Of a stretch of 64,000 nucleotides of DNA, positions 50,914 through 59,196 are shown piece by piece. The translations under genes were made by a program, and so were the position numbers. The DNA is taken from NCBI RefSeq assembly GCF_900177515.1, contig NZ_FXAK01000010.1, forward strand, positions 555,486-619,485, in the 5' to 3' direction. The notes below the pieces were generated by a model. That model was not told the origin of the DNA. It was given only the letters and a program-made list of their open reading frames with translations, and made no database searches. The stretch's first letter is position 1. Each line of letters starts with the position of its first letter. The DNA is from Azospirillum oryzae. GTDB lineage: Bacteria > Pseudomonadota > Alphaproteobacteria > Azospirillales > Azospirillaceae.

Positions 50914-51963
50914 ATGACCCTTATACTTACTCACGCTTCGCGCGACGGGGTTTTTCAGACTTCAGACAGACTTATTACAAGAGATGGGGTTGCTCTCGAT
51001 AGAGTTTCAAACAAAACAGTCATTTTCGTGGCTATCGACGGAGTTTTTGTCATGAGCTACACGGGGGCTGCGTTTTTGGAAGGGCTACCAACTGACCAGC
51101 GTATCGCTGAAATATTGCACGGCAAGAGCATGACCGTTGGCGGCCGCGTCCCATCCATTGGTCAGCAAGACAAAGATATCAGTCTTAGATATAGGCCTTG
51201 CTTAAGAAAATTGCGAGATAGCCTCACATCAGCGTTCCGTCGCGCATCCAAGCCTCAAAAGAAAATTCTATTTTCTCTGTGCGTTGCAGGTTTCGAGTTA
51301 GTAAACAATCGGTACACTCCTGTCTTTGATGTAATTCATAAAAAACCGAACAGTACAGAATGCGTCATCAAGAGAAATAGAGACGTATCCAGATCGAGGG
51401 GCGCCATTCATGCTTTCGACCACTCCCCAAATGTTCACTTGTCAGAGCTAGTTCATTCTCATCTTTCTTCGGTCAAGATTAATTCTTCATGCGAAGCAAT
51501 AACAAATCAGCAAGTTGACCCTGCAACCATATCTTCGGGATATTCTGGGCTTATGTTTGGATTAAATATACCGGGTTCAGACTTTAACAATAGCAATCAA
51601 CCGAGCAGGAACCCAATTATCAGAGAATTCGTCACTGCAACACGTGTAGCCTCATCTCGCTCATCGACAGTTGGACCACACTGCATGTCTGTAACTATCG
51701 GGGCTAACTGTCAGAGGAAAGTTATGGTTGAATTTATACCGAGCGAACCTCACGCAGTAAATATGGCCGATATAAATCAAATAATTCAAGTTGCTTACAC
51801 TCCGGCCGTCATTCATCCTTGGGGATTTTTAGCCGCTTCGCATATATCCGGTAGCGGATCAACTTTGAAGGTTGGAGGGTGGGATGTTGAATTTCACGGA
51901 ATTCCTATTCATCCTGTAGTACCAGTTTATTTGGCAGGTCAGCGACGACCTAAGCCTTATTGA
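50914..51963 (+). CDS. Proteasome-like Ntn-hydrolase family protein (prophage cargo)
   Basis: 349 residues, AT-rich codons, GGAAAG before the ATG. The N-terminus aligns without gaps to proteasome beta subunits: after removal of Met1, Thr2 becomes Thr1; D11-G-V matches the beta-strand D10-x-V12; Asp18-Arg19 match position 17-18; Thr22 matches Thr21; and Lys34 matches catalytic Lys33. FVMSYTGAAF may be the substrate-strand glycine region. Such enzymes cut peptides or amides with an N-terminal Thr. The C-terminal 200 residues are not recognised. Activity, oligomer state and target are unknown. Confidence 0.6.
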   Translation: MTLILTHASRDGVFQTSDRLITRDGVALDRVSNKTVIFVAIDGVFVMSYTGAAFLEGLPTDQRIAEILHGKSMTVGGRVPSIGQQDKDISLRYRPCLRKLRDSLTSAFRRASKPQKKILFSLCVAGFELVNNRYTPVFDVIHKKPNSTECVIKRNRDVSRSRGAIHAFDHSPNVHLSELVHSHLSSVKINSSCEAITNQQVDPATISSGYSGLMFGLNIPGSDFNNSNQPSRNPIIREFVTATRVASSRSSTVGPHCMSVTIGANCQRKVMVEFIPSEPHAVNMADINQIIQVAYTPAVIHPWGFLAASHISGSGSTLKVGGWDVEFHGIPIHPVVPVYLAGQRRPKPY

Positions 51964-51976
51964 GTTAGATTTTGCG

Positions 51977-52379
51977 TTAGCGCGCCACGCCCTTGACCTT
52001 CTCATAGGTCCGGTAGGCTCCCAGGCCCAGCATCGGCACCAGCAAGCTCATGAGCGTGTCGGTGTTGATCTGCGGCATGGGCGTACCGGGTGACCAGATC
52101 GACAGTGCCCAGCCCATTAGCGGATAGCCGACGGTCTGGACGAACAGCCCACCAACGCAGACCCAACCGACAGCCGGCCGGCCAGCCCGAGACGAAGAGC
52201 GACGGGTTGGCGGCCTCTGCGGCGTTCACCTGGAGCTGCGCCGTGTCGCCAGCCTGGAGCATGCCCACCAACTTCGCGTTGGCTTCGGCCGCAGCCTTGG
52301 CGTCCGGGTCGGGGATGCGGTCGATCAGGTCGGAGATGAGCGGGGTAAGCGCGGTGATGAGCGGGATGGCTACGGCCAT
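51977..52379 (-). pseudogene. Holin (gene-transfer-release 3-TM type), frameshifted
   Basis: Start at 52379 with AGGAGG. MAVAIPLITALTPLISDLID then RIPDPDAKAAAEANAK and SLFVSGW match the holin family with three membrane helices. After W the frame is lost; the correct continuation RPAVGWVCVGGLFVQTVGYP to LGLGAYRTYEKVKGVAR is in another frame, ending in TAA at 51977. One extra base in GGCCGGCCGG near 52171-52182 would explain it. Pores for endolysin release would need this gene intact. Confidence 0.8.
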
Positions 52380-52399
52380 GGGTGCCTCCTGTTGGGCAT

Positions 52400-52429
52400 A
52401 AAAAAGCCCGCTGCCGGGATGGCGCGGGC
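52400..52429 (-). terminator. Minus-strand intrinsic terminator just upstream of the holin
   Basis: On the minus strand GCCCGC, a 12-base loop, GCGGGC and a six-T run. It would stop transcripts from the endolysin side before the holin start at 52379. Confidence 0.75.
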
Positions 52430-52490
52430 GGATGGGAATGGATTGGGTTGCTCGGACGTTGGTAGACGATGACAATCCTGGAGGCCCGCT

Positions 52491-52688
52491 TTGCAGACCC
52501 TCTACCACCACATTCGGCATGCTGATGGGCCGGTCTATTACTCCGGCGAGCCCATCTCCCTTGCAGATGCGCAGATGATGATCAATGAGGACATCGCGGA
52601 CGGGATTATCTCACCCGGCTCATTCCTCCGCGTGGAAGGCGTGGAACTCGTCATCGAGCCGGCGCCGCCAATTGCCAGCGGAGAGTAG
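52491..52688 (+). CDS. Small phage protein on the opposite strand
   Basis: 65 residues, TTG start with GGAGGCCCGC upstream. HHIRHADGPVYYSGEPISLA, then a helical and acidic part. Unknown; it lies against the direction of the surrounding lysis genes. Confidence 0.45.
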   Translation: MQTLYHHIRHADGPVYYSGEPISLADAQMMINEDIADGIISPGSFLRVEGVELVIEPAPPIASGE

Positions 52689-52697
52689 GAGCGCCTC

Positions 52698-52805
52698 TTA
52701 CACCTGCATGAACTCGGACAGCCGGTTGAGCCAGCCCGCGGAGTTCAGTGCGTCGCCCTCAGTCCGAACGCGCTTCCTGGCGCGACCCCTGATGATCTGT
52801 CCGTA
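52698..52805 (-). pseudogene. Duplicated 3' end of an endolysin gene
   Basis: 35 codons reading YGQIIRGRARKRVRTEGDAL then NSAGWLNRLSEFMQV and a stop. The intact endolysin at 53086 ends YGQIITGDARKRGRTEDDAL then NAAGWLNRLAEFMEV. So the 3' end of a related endolysin is present again, diverged, without its 5' part, on the far side of the membrane-protein gene at 52809. Confidence 0.85.
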
Positions 52806-52808
52806 ACG

Positions 52809-53021
52809 TTAATGGCTAAAGAACCAAAGGAGAAGACGCAGTCCAAGCACGAGAATGCCGCTGACGACGATCCCCATTAGGGCATCTGCAGCCTCCATAT
52901 CGGAACCGGACCAGATCATGTAGCCGATCAGGACCAATCCAATAAGAAGGCCGATGAAGAACCATCTGAGGAGACGGTTTCCAAGCACGACATCCCAGAG
53001 GGCTTCCATCAAATCGGCCAT
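52809..53021 (-). CDS. Two-helix small membrane protein in the lysis region
   Basis: 70 residues with GGAGG upstream of ATG 53021. Helices at about 17-36 (RWFFIGLLIGLVLIGYMIW) and 46-66, with a short acidic loop (SGSDMEAADA). Between the endolysin and its duplicated tail; could be a second holin, an antiholin or a spanin-like factor, none of which can be chosen from sequence. Confidence 0.6.
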   Translation of the reverse strand: MADLMEALWDVVLGNRLLRWFFIGLLIGLVLIGYMIWSGSDMEAADALMGIVVSGILVLGLRLLLWFFSH

Positions 53022-53085
53022 GGATTTATCCTCCGACAGCACGGGATAAAGCGTAGCTGACGGCACAGGACCGGTCAAACTCGCC

Positions 53086-53673
53086 TCACACCTCCATGAA
53101 CTCGGCCAGCCGGTTGAGCCAGCCGGCAGCATTCAAGGCGTCGTCTTCCGTCCGGCCACGCTTCCGGGCATCGCCGGTGATGATCTGCCCGTAAAAGCGC
53201 ATGCGCTGGACAAACACCGAGCGCCACAGCCCGGCCGCATCACCGCTGTTGACCGCAGCCAGCGTCTTCGGCCCGACGGCGCCGTCGACCTTCAGCACCG
53301 GTCGGCCGGCGAGGTCGTTGACCGCATCCTGCAGCCACGTCCCGGCGCGGGCGGTGCCGTGGTTGACGCCCGAGTCGATGATCAGGGCGCGCAGCGCGTC
53401 GTCGGTGATGCCGGCAAAGCCCGGCTCCTCGATGTACCGGGCGCGGTAGATGGTCCGCACCTCGGCCTCGTCCAGGGCTGCGACGTCGGCCGCGATAACC
53501 GGGCGCTTGCGCCATGCGGCTAGCGTCGCCAGGGTGATGCCGCCCTTCGTCGGCCCGCCGCGGTCGCTGGACCGGTCAGTGTAGCGCGGCCAGCCCTCAC
53601 GGCGGAGGATGGTGTCGATGATGGCTTCGGTAGGGTCGCGCGGGATCGCCGCGCCGGTCGGCGTGGTGGGCAT
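53086..53673 (-). CDS. Phage endolysin, glycosyl-hydrolase family 108
   Basis: 195 residues. N-terminal muramidase-type domain with ILRREGWPRYTDRSSDRGGP then TKGGITLATL (catalytic Glu26), and a C-terminal peptidoglycan-binding part (DGAVGPKTLAAVN). Cuts the cell wall at lysis. The ATG at 53673 has GGAGACCATC upstream, preferred over 53685 which has no ribosome site. Confidence 0.93.
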   Translation of the reverse strand: MPTTPTGAAIPRDPTEAIIDTILRREGWPRYTDRSSDRGGPTKGGITLATLAAWRKRPVIAADVAALDEAEVRTIYRARYIEEPGFAGITDDALRALIIDSGVNHGTARAGTWLQDAVNDLAGRPVLKVDGAVGPKTLAAVNSGDAAGLWRSVFVQRMRFYGQIITGDARKRGRTEDDALNAAGWLNRLAEFMEV

Positions 53674-53724
53674 GATGGTCTCCATGGTTGGGGAATTATG
53701 CGTTACAGGGCGCCTGTAACGCTT

Positions 53725-53889
53725 TTAGCGCCGGTTGGCCGGCGGCAGCCGCAGCATCCCGGCGGACAGTCCGCCGCGGGCTTTGGTCAACAGTAGGGCG
53801 AGCAACAGGAGGGCGGCGTCCTTATTGCCACCGCAGGCATCCAGCGCCTGCTGCACCTCCTGCTCGGCAGGGGATGGACCATCGGGCAT
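53725..53889 (-). CDS. 54-residue phage protein
   Basis: Start at 53889 with a perfect GGAGG five bases before. Reads PSPAEQEVQQALDACGGNKD then AALLLLALLLTKARGG, a short helical hairpin with a hydrophobic Leu-run that could insert into the membrane. Lies 52 bases ahead of the endolysin start. Unknown function. Confidence 0.55.
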   Translation of the reverse strand: MPDGPSPAEQEVQQALDACGGNKDAALLLLALLLTKARGGLSAGMLRLPPANRR

Positions 53890-53920
53890 TGGAACCTCCA
53901 GTTATGAAAATCCAGGCATG

Positions 53921-53943
53921 AAAAAGGCCGCTCACGGGCGGCC
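53921..53943 (-). terminator. Intrinsic terminator of the methyltransferase gene
   Basis: On the minus strand GGCCGC-CCGTGA-GCGGCC-TTTTT, 50 bases after the stop of the gene ending at 53993. Confidence 0.85.
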
Positions 53944-53992
53944 TGTAGAGATTGGGGTGTTATCGCGCCGCTATGTTAGCAGCGCCACCACG

Positions 53993-54841
53993 TCAATACG
54001 AAACGCAACAGAACTGACCCTGATAAATATGATTTACTGCTTCAGTATAAAACGAAGCATAGCGCCTCCCAAACATCTTGCTGAAGTTATAAAGCTCGTC
54101 ATCAAGCGCGCTCATAGTTATAACTCCACCCTGCTGTAGCTTTCCCTCAATTGCCTTTAATTGTTTCCCATATCCTCCAGAGTAATGTGTCTCAGATAAA
54201 AAAATATCTATCTTCTCTTCAAAATTCTCAATGAACTCTGTTGCGTCGCCTACGCGGACTTTCCTGAAAGCTCCGTATCCGCACGCTTCCACGATGTCTC
54301 CATCGAAGGCATTCATAATATCAACAGTAAAAATCTCTCCCGGAAATCCATCCAAGTCATTCCGGCGAATGGCTTCAATCAAAAATACACTCCCAAACCC
54401 ACGAAACGGGCCAGCTTCTACTACAATCTTTGGCTTCTTAATGCGCGCTATTGCATAAAGAAACATCCTATGCCCTGGCTTAGCAGTTTCATCAAGCTCG
54501 TTAGCGTATTTGCATTCTCCTTTCGCCTTGCTGATCTTATCCAAAAAATCACTATCTTCAAGCAGCTCAGAAAAATAGGCTTCAGCTTCAACAATTCCGA
54601 CGCCGCAAACAGAAGCTGCAAGCCCAACCATAGCGCGCAAGCTTTCCTCGGTAATATCATATGTAAATGAAGCTACCTCTCGTGATGCCTTCAGCCAGTG
54701 TCTTGTTTTTTGGAGGCGGTCATCTAACAGTTTAAACGCATAGTCAATACGGCTGTCTCTATACTGATAATTCCCAAGTAGCATCTGGAAATCTCTGAGC
54801 TTTATACTAACAATCCGATCGTCACTCTCACTCATCATCAA
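53993..54841 (-). CDS. Class I SAM-dependent methyltransferase (cargo gene)
   Basis: 282 residues, AT-rich. Motif I VVEAGPFRGFGSVFLIEAI, followed by EIFTVDIM and a late DIFLSETHYSGGYGKQL, as in O-methyltransferase-like families. An N-terminal helical domain of about 120 residues is not recognised. Its own terminator and different base composition make it a separate insert (moron) in the lysis-tail region. Target unknown: small molecule, sugar or protein. Confidence 0.7.
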   Translation of the reverse strand: MMMSESDDRIVSIKLRDFQMLLGNYQYRDSRIDYAFKLLDDRLQKTRHWLKASREVASFTYDITEESLRAMVGLAASVCGVGIVEAEAYFSELLEDSDFLDKISKAKGECKYANELDETAKPGHRMFLYAIARIKKPKIVVEAGPFRGFGSVFLIEAIRRNDLDGFPGEIFTVDIMNAFDGDIVEACGYGAFRKVRVGDATEFIENFEEKIDIFLSETHYSGGYGKQLKAIEGKLQQGGVITMSALDDELYNFSKMFGRRYASFYTEAVNHIYQGQFCCVSY

Positions 54842-54941
54842 CCTCTATATTCCTTGGAAATCTAGAGAATGGGCTAGGGGAAGCCACCCACAGTAGCGCT
54901 CCGCACTCGCAGGTTAGGTGAAGGCTCCCCCTTTTCCAACA

Positions 54942-55283
54942 TTAAGTTGGAGCAGACGGAAACTCTCCCGTTTCAGGGTAATCCCGTAGCCCTTGCAGGT
55001 ACGCGGCCCATGCCGCCGCCTGTTCTTCTGTCAGCGTCGTGGTGATGCCGTAGTCGCGCTGGTTCCGGTGTCGCGAAAGGATGTTCAAGGCTTCCGGCAT
55101 GGCGGCGTCGCGCTCGGCCCGGCGCTTGGCCGCTTCCGCCGCGGCGATTTCCTCCGGCGGGATCGGCTCCACTGTCTGTTCAAGGTAGGCGTTGCCGCTG
55201 GCGTCCACCTTCTCCATCCACCGGTCAATCGCGTGATGGGTTGAGGCATCAAAGGGCGGGCAAATGCGGGGAAGATCAGTCAT
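54942..55283 (-). CDS. Phage tail fibre assembly / tail assembly chaperone
   Basis: 113 residues. EEIAAAEAAKRRAERDAAMP, then EEQAAAWAAYLQGLRDYPET is the C-terminal signature of this chaperone family, and it lies immediately after the tail fibre gene. Confidence 0.75.
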   Translation of the reverse strand: MTDLPRICPPFDASTHHAIDRWMEKVDASGNAYLEQTVEPIPPEEIAAAEAAKRRAERDAAMPEALNILSRHRNQRDYGITTTLTEEQAAAWAAYLQGLRDYPETGEFPSAPT

Positions 55284-55295
55284 GGCGCGCCCTCC

Positions 55296-56834
55296 TTACA
55301 GGATCGCAAAGCCGGTCGGCACGACGGCCGGGGTGGTGACGATGGTCCATGACGCGCCGCCGGACGCTCCGTCCAAGTAGACCGCGGGGAACATTGTGGT
55401 GCCCGCCGTGAAGGTGAAAGCTGGGTTCGCGCCCGTCGCCGGGTTGCCGCTGCCCTGCCATGTGCCATTCTTGCCGAACCACGCCTTGCCAGCCGCGATA
55501 TCAAGCGCAACTTCGATTTCGTCGCCGACAGTGTAGGAAGCGCCGAAAGTCGTGCCGCCCCCGTTATTGCCCTTGTTGCCCTGCGAAGTGTAGCTGTAGC
55601 CATTGGGCGAGTTGACGTATGCTGCTCCGTCGTACGGCACGCCATTGGCGCCGAACCCGCACGCGACCGTCACGCCCGTTCCAAGGGCCGTCAGTCGGAA
55701 AGCGAAAACCTTCTTGTCTGTGCCGGCAATCCCCTTGGCGCCGATCACAGAACCAACCGTTGCGGTGCTGAGCGTTGCAACGGTGTTGTTGGATGACAGG
55801 ACGATGCCGGAGCCCTTCTTCGTCGGATCGAATGCGAACCCAACCGTGCTGGCGCCGCCCTTGGTCGCCACGTAGTTGGTCCCGGCTTGGTCCTTGGCGA
55901 TGTCAGCGAACTCACCGGCCGCAATCGTGATGGTCGCCGCGCCATTAATCGTGCTGGCGCCGCCGGAGATGACGACGGATACCCCATCACCCCAAATGCG
56001 GCAGGCAAACCCTGCCGGCAGGCTGGCGATGGTGTCCATCGTGGCCGTCAGCGCCGTGGTGCAGCGGATCAGGTTGGCGTTGTAGGTGGTCGTGACGGTG
56101 AAGTCTGCCGTCTTGGCGACGGTGGTAGACAGCCACCCCAACCCGCCGGCTCCAGACAGCAGTCGCCAATAGGTGCCGTCGTACATGAAGTACCGGTCCG
56201 CCCCGGCCGCCAACTCACCGCCGACTAGAGCGCTGCCGTCCTTGCGGATCGCGATGGCGCCCGTACTGTCCACCGCCAGAGTGGACGCGCCGCTGTTGGC
56301 CGATGCGCCGACCTTCACGCCGACGATCTGCCCGGTGGTCAGGCTGGACAGGCTCGTGCCGGTCGTGGCGGTCAGCGCGTTCGCCGTGCCGCCGGCAGTT
56401 CCGCCCCACAGCGGCATGAGGCCGGTCGGTCCCTGCGGCCCAACAGCGCCGGAAATGCCGATCACCCAAGACGACGGCGTTCCGCTGCCGGTCGTGCCGC
56501 CGGTCGGAACCGCGATGACCAGCGCACCAGTGGTGGTGTTGTAACTGGTCACGCGGCCCGTGATGGCGTTGGCGCTGTTGGCGCCATCCACCGCCACTAC
56601 GTACATGCTGGCGGAGAAGCCCTTGGTGGACGGGCTGGCGACCGTCAGGGTTTTGGTTCCGGTGCCGATGGATACGTCACTGGTGGAGGACGTGGCGACT
56701 ATTGAGGCGCCCAAGTCATTGCGGCGCGCATCCATTTCCGCGATCACGTCATCAAAGAAGGTGTCCCAATTCTCCACGTATTTGAACGGCACCATGTCAG
56801 CCACCGTCCAGTTTCTCCCGTTGAAAGTGGCCAT
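55296..56834 (-). CDS. Phage tail fibre with SPRY-like tip
   Basis: 512 residues. N-terminal 60 residues presumably attach to the baseplate; a short collagen-like GPQGPTG; beta-rich Thr/Ser/Gly repeats; and a C-terminal domain about 330-512 with VGDEIEVALDIAAGKAWFGK and NGTWQGSG, as in SPRY domains used as receptor-binding tips. Start overlaps the preceding stop (TGATG). Likely decides host recognition. Confidence 0.8.
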   Translation of the reverse strand: MATFNGRNWTVADMVPFKYVENWDTFFDDVIAEMDARRNDLGASIVATSSTSDVSIGTGTKTLTVASPSTKGFSASMYVVAVDGANSANAITGRVTSYNTTTGALVIAVPTGGTTGSGTPSSWVIGISGAVGPQGPTGLMPLWGGTAGGTANALTATTGTSLSSLTTGQIVGVKVGASANSGASTLAVDSTGAIAIRKDGSALVGGELAAGADRYFMYDGTYWRLLSGAGGLGWLSTTVAKTADFTVTTTYNANLIRCTTALTATMDTIASLPAGFACRIWGDGVSVVISGGASTINGAATITIAAGEFADIAKDQAGTNYVATKGGASTVGFAFDPTKKGSGIVLSSNNTVATLSTATVGSVIGAKGIAGTDKKVFAFRLTALGTGVTVACGFGANGVPYDGAAYVNSPNGYSYTSQGNKGNNGGGTTFGASYTVGDEIEVALDIAAGKAWFGKNGTWQGSGNPATGANPAFTFTAGTTMFPAVYLDGASGGASWTIVTTPAVVPTGFAIL

Positions 56835-57679
56835 CAGATCAGCTCCTCCGCATTCATCGACCAGCCATAGCGCTGGTGCGACGTGGTGGTGATGCCGGCG
56901 GTATCGACCAGCGCGGCGTAGATGGTTCGGCGGAACTGGATGGATGGATCGTCGTTCTGGTCGTAGACCAGCAGGAAATCCCCATCCTTGCCGAGTTGGT
57001 TTTCGATTTCGAAGCCCGTCGCGAAGGCGTCCCGCTCGGTCATCGCCTCAAAGGTCATCGTCATGGTCCGGTAGCGCGGACGGCGTCTAACCAGGCGCCG
57101 GCCGCCGCGGGTCCGGCGGGTCTCGCTCGGGTCCACCGTCCGGACCTGGAACCCGTACTTCACCCGGTGGGACCAAGCCTCTCCCGCCATGAAGCGTCCC
57201 GCCTGGAAATAGCCGGCCGGGTTGTCGACGTCGCTCACGTAGGTGAAGAGATAGCGGCCATAGACGGTGGAGGGAGCGAAATGCAGGTCGATGGTGCCGC
57301 CTGGATAAGCCGCCGTGTCGATGCCGTCGAAAGAGAACGCGCCGAACGGACGCCCGCCCCAAATCTCGGTGGCCACCCGCATCCGTTCCATGCCGGTGTC
57401 GTAAACCGGGGGGCCGCTGTTGGTGGGGCTGTTGGTGACGACGTGCCGGCGCTTGGCCGAGACGGTGGCGTTGTGGTTCAGGACGGCGAAGAGGCTCAGC
57501 GGCACCAGCCGGCCGAAGTCGACCCGCCAGCAGGTGGACGCCTCCGCCGTGTCGGTGGAGCGGGCCAACTCCATCACGTCCTGTGTCTTGAGGTTGTCCA
57601 GCGACAGCCCGCCCGTGTCGACCCATGACCCTTCTGAATAGGTCCCGTCATCGGTCGGCTTCTTCCATAGCGCGTGCAT
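56834..57679 (-). CDS. Phage tail/baseplate protein, unknown family
   Basis: 281 residues. Beta-rich, with WRVDFGRLVPLSLFAVLNHN (galactose-binding-like start) and a Pro/Arg-rich RRTRGGRRLVRRRPRYRT. Overlaps neighbours at both ends by one base, so it is part of the tail operon. Function inferred from position. Confidence 0.65.
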   Translation of the reverse strand: MHALWKKPTDDGTYSEGSWVDTGGLSLDNLKTQDVMELARSTDTAEASTCWRVDFGRLVPLSLFAVLNHNATVSAKRRHVVTNSPTNSGPPVYDTGMERMRVATEIWGGRPFGAFSFDGIDTAAYPGGTIDLHFAPSTVYGRYLFTYVSDVDNPAGYFQAGRFMAGEAWSHRVKYGFQVRTVDPSETRRTRGGRRLVRRRPRYRTMTMTFEAMTERDAFATGFEIENQLGKDGDFLLVYDQNDDPSIQFRRTIYAALVDTAGITTTSHQRYGWSMNAEELI

Positions 57680-59193
57680 CAGCCCATCACCTTCATGGTC
57701 AGGGTTTCATCGTTGGCGTTCCGCTCGATCTCCAAAGCGACGCCGCGCCAGCCGGACGACAGTCCATAGCGCTCGTCGGTCAGCTTGACCGTGTGGCCCG
57801 TGGTCAGGCCCGGCGTGATCGGGACCGTGACGGAAAAGCCCTTCCGCTTGGCCGCGTAAAGGGAGAGGCGCCGGTCCCGCTCCGCCACGGCGTCCGCTTC
57901 CGCATCAAAGAGGGTCTGCGCCTCGTCTTCGGTGGCCAGCAGCGACGCCGCTTCAGCCGTCGCATCGGTGGCCACGGCAGTCCACCGGTATTCATTTTGG
58001 AATGCTTCCCGGTTGGCCGCGGTGACGTTGACTTGGTCCAGCTCGTCGGCGGTGAACACGACTCCGAAGGGGCGATAGCCCAGCTTCAGGGACTTCATGC
58101 GCCGTTCCACCGGTTCGGGGGTCAGGTCGATGATGTCCCGCGCGTCAAACTCATAGTCGGCGGTTGCCGCCGGCCCCTCATAGCGCCCCAGCGACAGCAG
58201 GCGGTCATCCCCGAACCCCCAATAGGCGCCGACGGTCGCGGACAACTGGTCGATGACGTCGCGCACCTTCGGCACGCTGGAGCCGTCGCACCAGTAGCCC
58301 AACACCGCCGGTTGCGTCGTGTTGAAGGCCACGAAAGACGTGTCGTCCAGATCGTCGACCGATAGTGTCGTCATGCTGGTGACCAGATGGCGCACCAGAT
58401 CGGCATAGCGGGAAATCCAGGCGCCGGAGACCGACACCCCTTCGGCGTCGATGGTGAAGCGCCCGGACGGCTTCTGCCCGAGACGGATCAGCCCGGCGGC
58501 CTTGGCCGTGGCAACGTTGGTGCCGGTGAGGGAGGCGGCGACCAGTGCGGCATAGGAGCCGTAATCACCCACCGTTGCGGGGTAGTCCACCCCCTTGTCG
58601 CGGGCGGTCAGCAGGGCGGAGAAGCCCAGCGGATCGACCATGTAGACGTTGTTGGCGGCGTCGATCAGCACCGGTTCGATCTGCCGGCGCCGGCCGATCA
58701 GCCATGGCTTTTCCCGCCCCTTCAGCTCCGCCGTCCCGTCGATGCCGCCGGTTCCGCCGAACTGCCCGCGGCTGGCGGGAGTGTCCAGCAACACCAGCAG
58801 GTCGCGAAGCTGGATTTCGATGGCGTCGCCAAGGACCAGTTGCTCCGCGGCGCCGGAGAACAACACCCCGAAGTCGGCCAGTGCCGGCCGCTCCAGAGGT
58901 GAATAGAGGACTTCGACCAGCCGGCCATCCCAATCCAATTCGGCCAGCCAATCATCGGCTCCGTCATCGTTGCCGAGCGTGACGGAGCCGAAGGAGGTCT
59001 CCGAATAGCCCCCGATGGCGGTCCCATTGAAAAGGCTCCGCTTGACGGTCAACGGAGTGTCGATCCGGCGCACGAAGTAGGTGTTGGAGGGGCTGTCTCC
59101 CGGCTCTGTCGTGAAACCGACGTCAGACCGGTAGACGGGCCGCACGGCGCCTAGATCGGCGTCGTACGGCTCCGCGCGCATCAGGTAGGGCAT
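57679..59193 (-). CDS. Phage tail/baseplate hub-type protein
   Basis: 504 residues. Begins PYLMRAEPYDADLGAVRPVY; beta-sheet-rich with Tyr/Asp; internal DVIDQLSATVGAYWGFGDDR. Located between the tape measure and the smaller tail protein, where baseplate hub or distal tail proteins sit in siphoviruses. No family named with confidence. Confidence 0.65.
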   Translation of the reverse strand: MPYLMRAEPYDADLGAVRPVYRSDVGFTTEPGDSPSNTYFVRRIDTPLTVKRSLFNGTAIGGYSETSFGSVTLGNDDGADDWLAELDWDGRLVEVLYSPLERPALADFGVLFSGAAEQLVLGDAIEIQLRDLLVLLDTPASRGQFGGTGGIDGTAELKGREKPWLIGRRRQIEPVLIDAANNVYMVDPLGFSALLTARDKGVDYPATVGDYGSYAALVAASLTGTNVATAKAAGLIRLGQKPSGRFTIDAEGVSVSGAWISRYADLVRHLVTSMTTLSVDDLDDTSFVAFNTTQPAVLGYWCDGSSVPKVRDVIDQLSATVGAYWGFGDDRLLSLGRYEGPAATADYEFDARDIIDLTPEPVERRMKSLKLGYRPFGVVFTADELDQVNVTAANREAFQNEYRWTAVATDATAEAASLLATEDEAQTLFDAEADAVAERDRRLSLYAAKRKGFSVTVPITPGLTTGHTVKLTDERYGLSSGWRGVALEIERNANDETLTMKVMG

Positions 59194-59196
59194 GGA

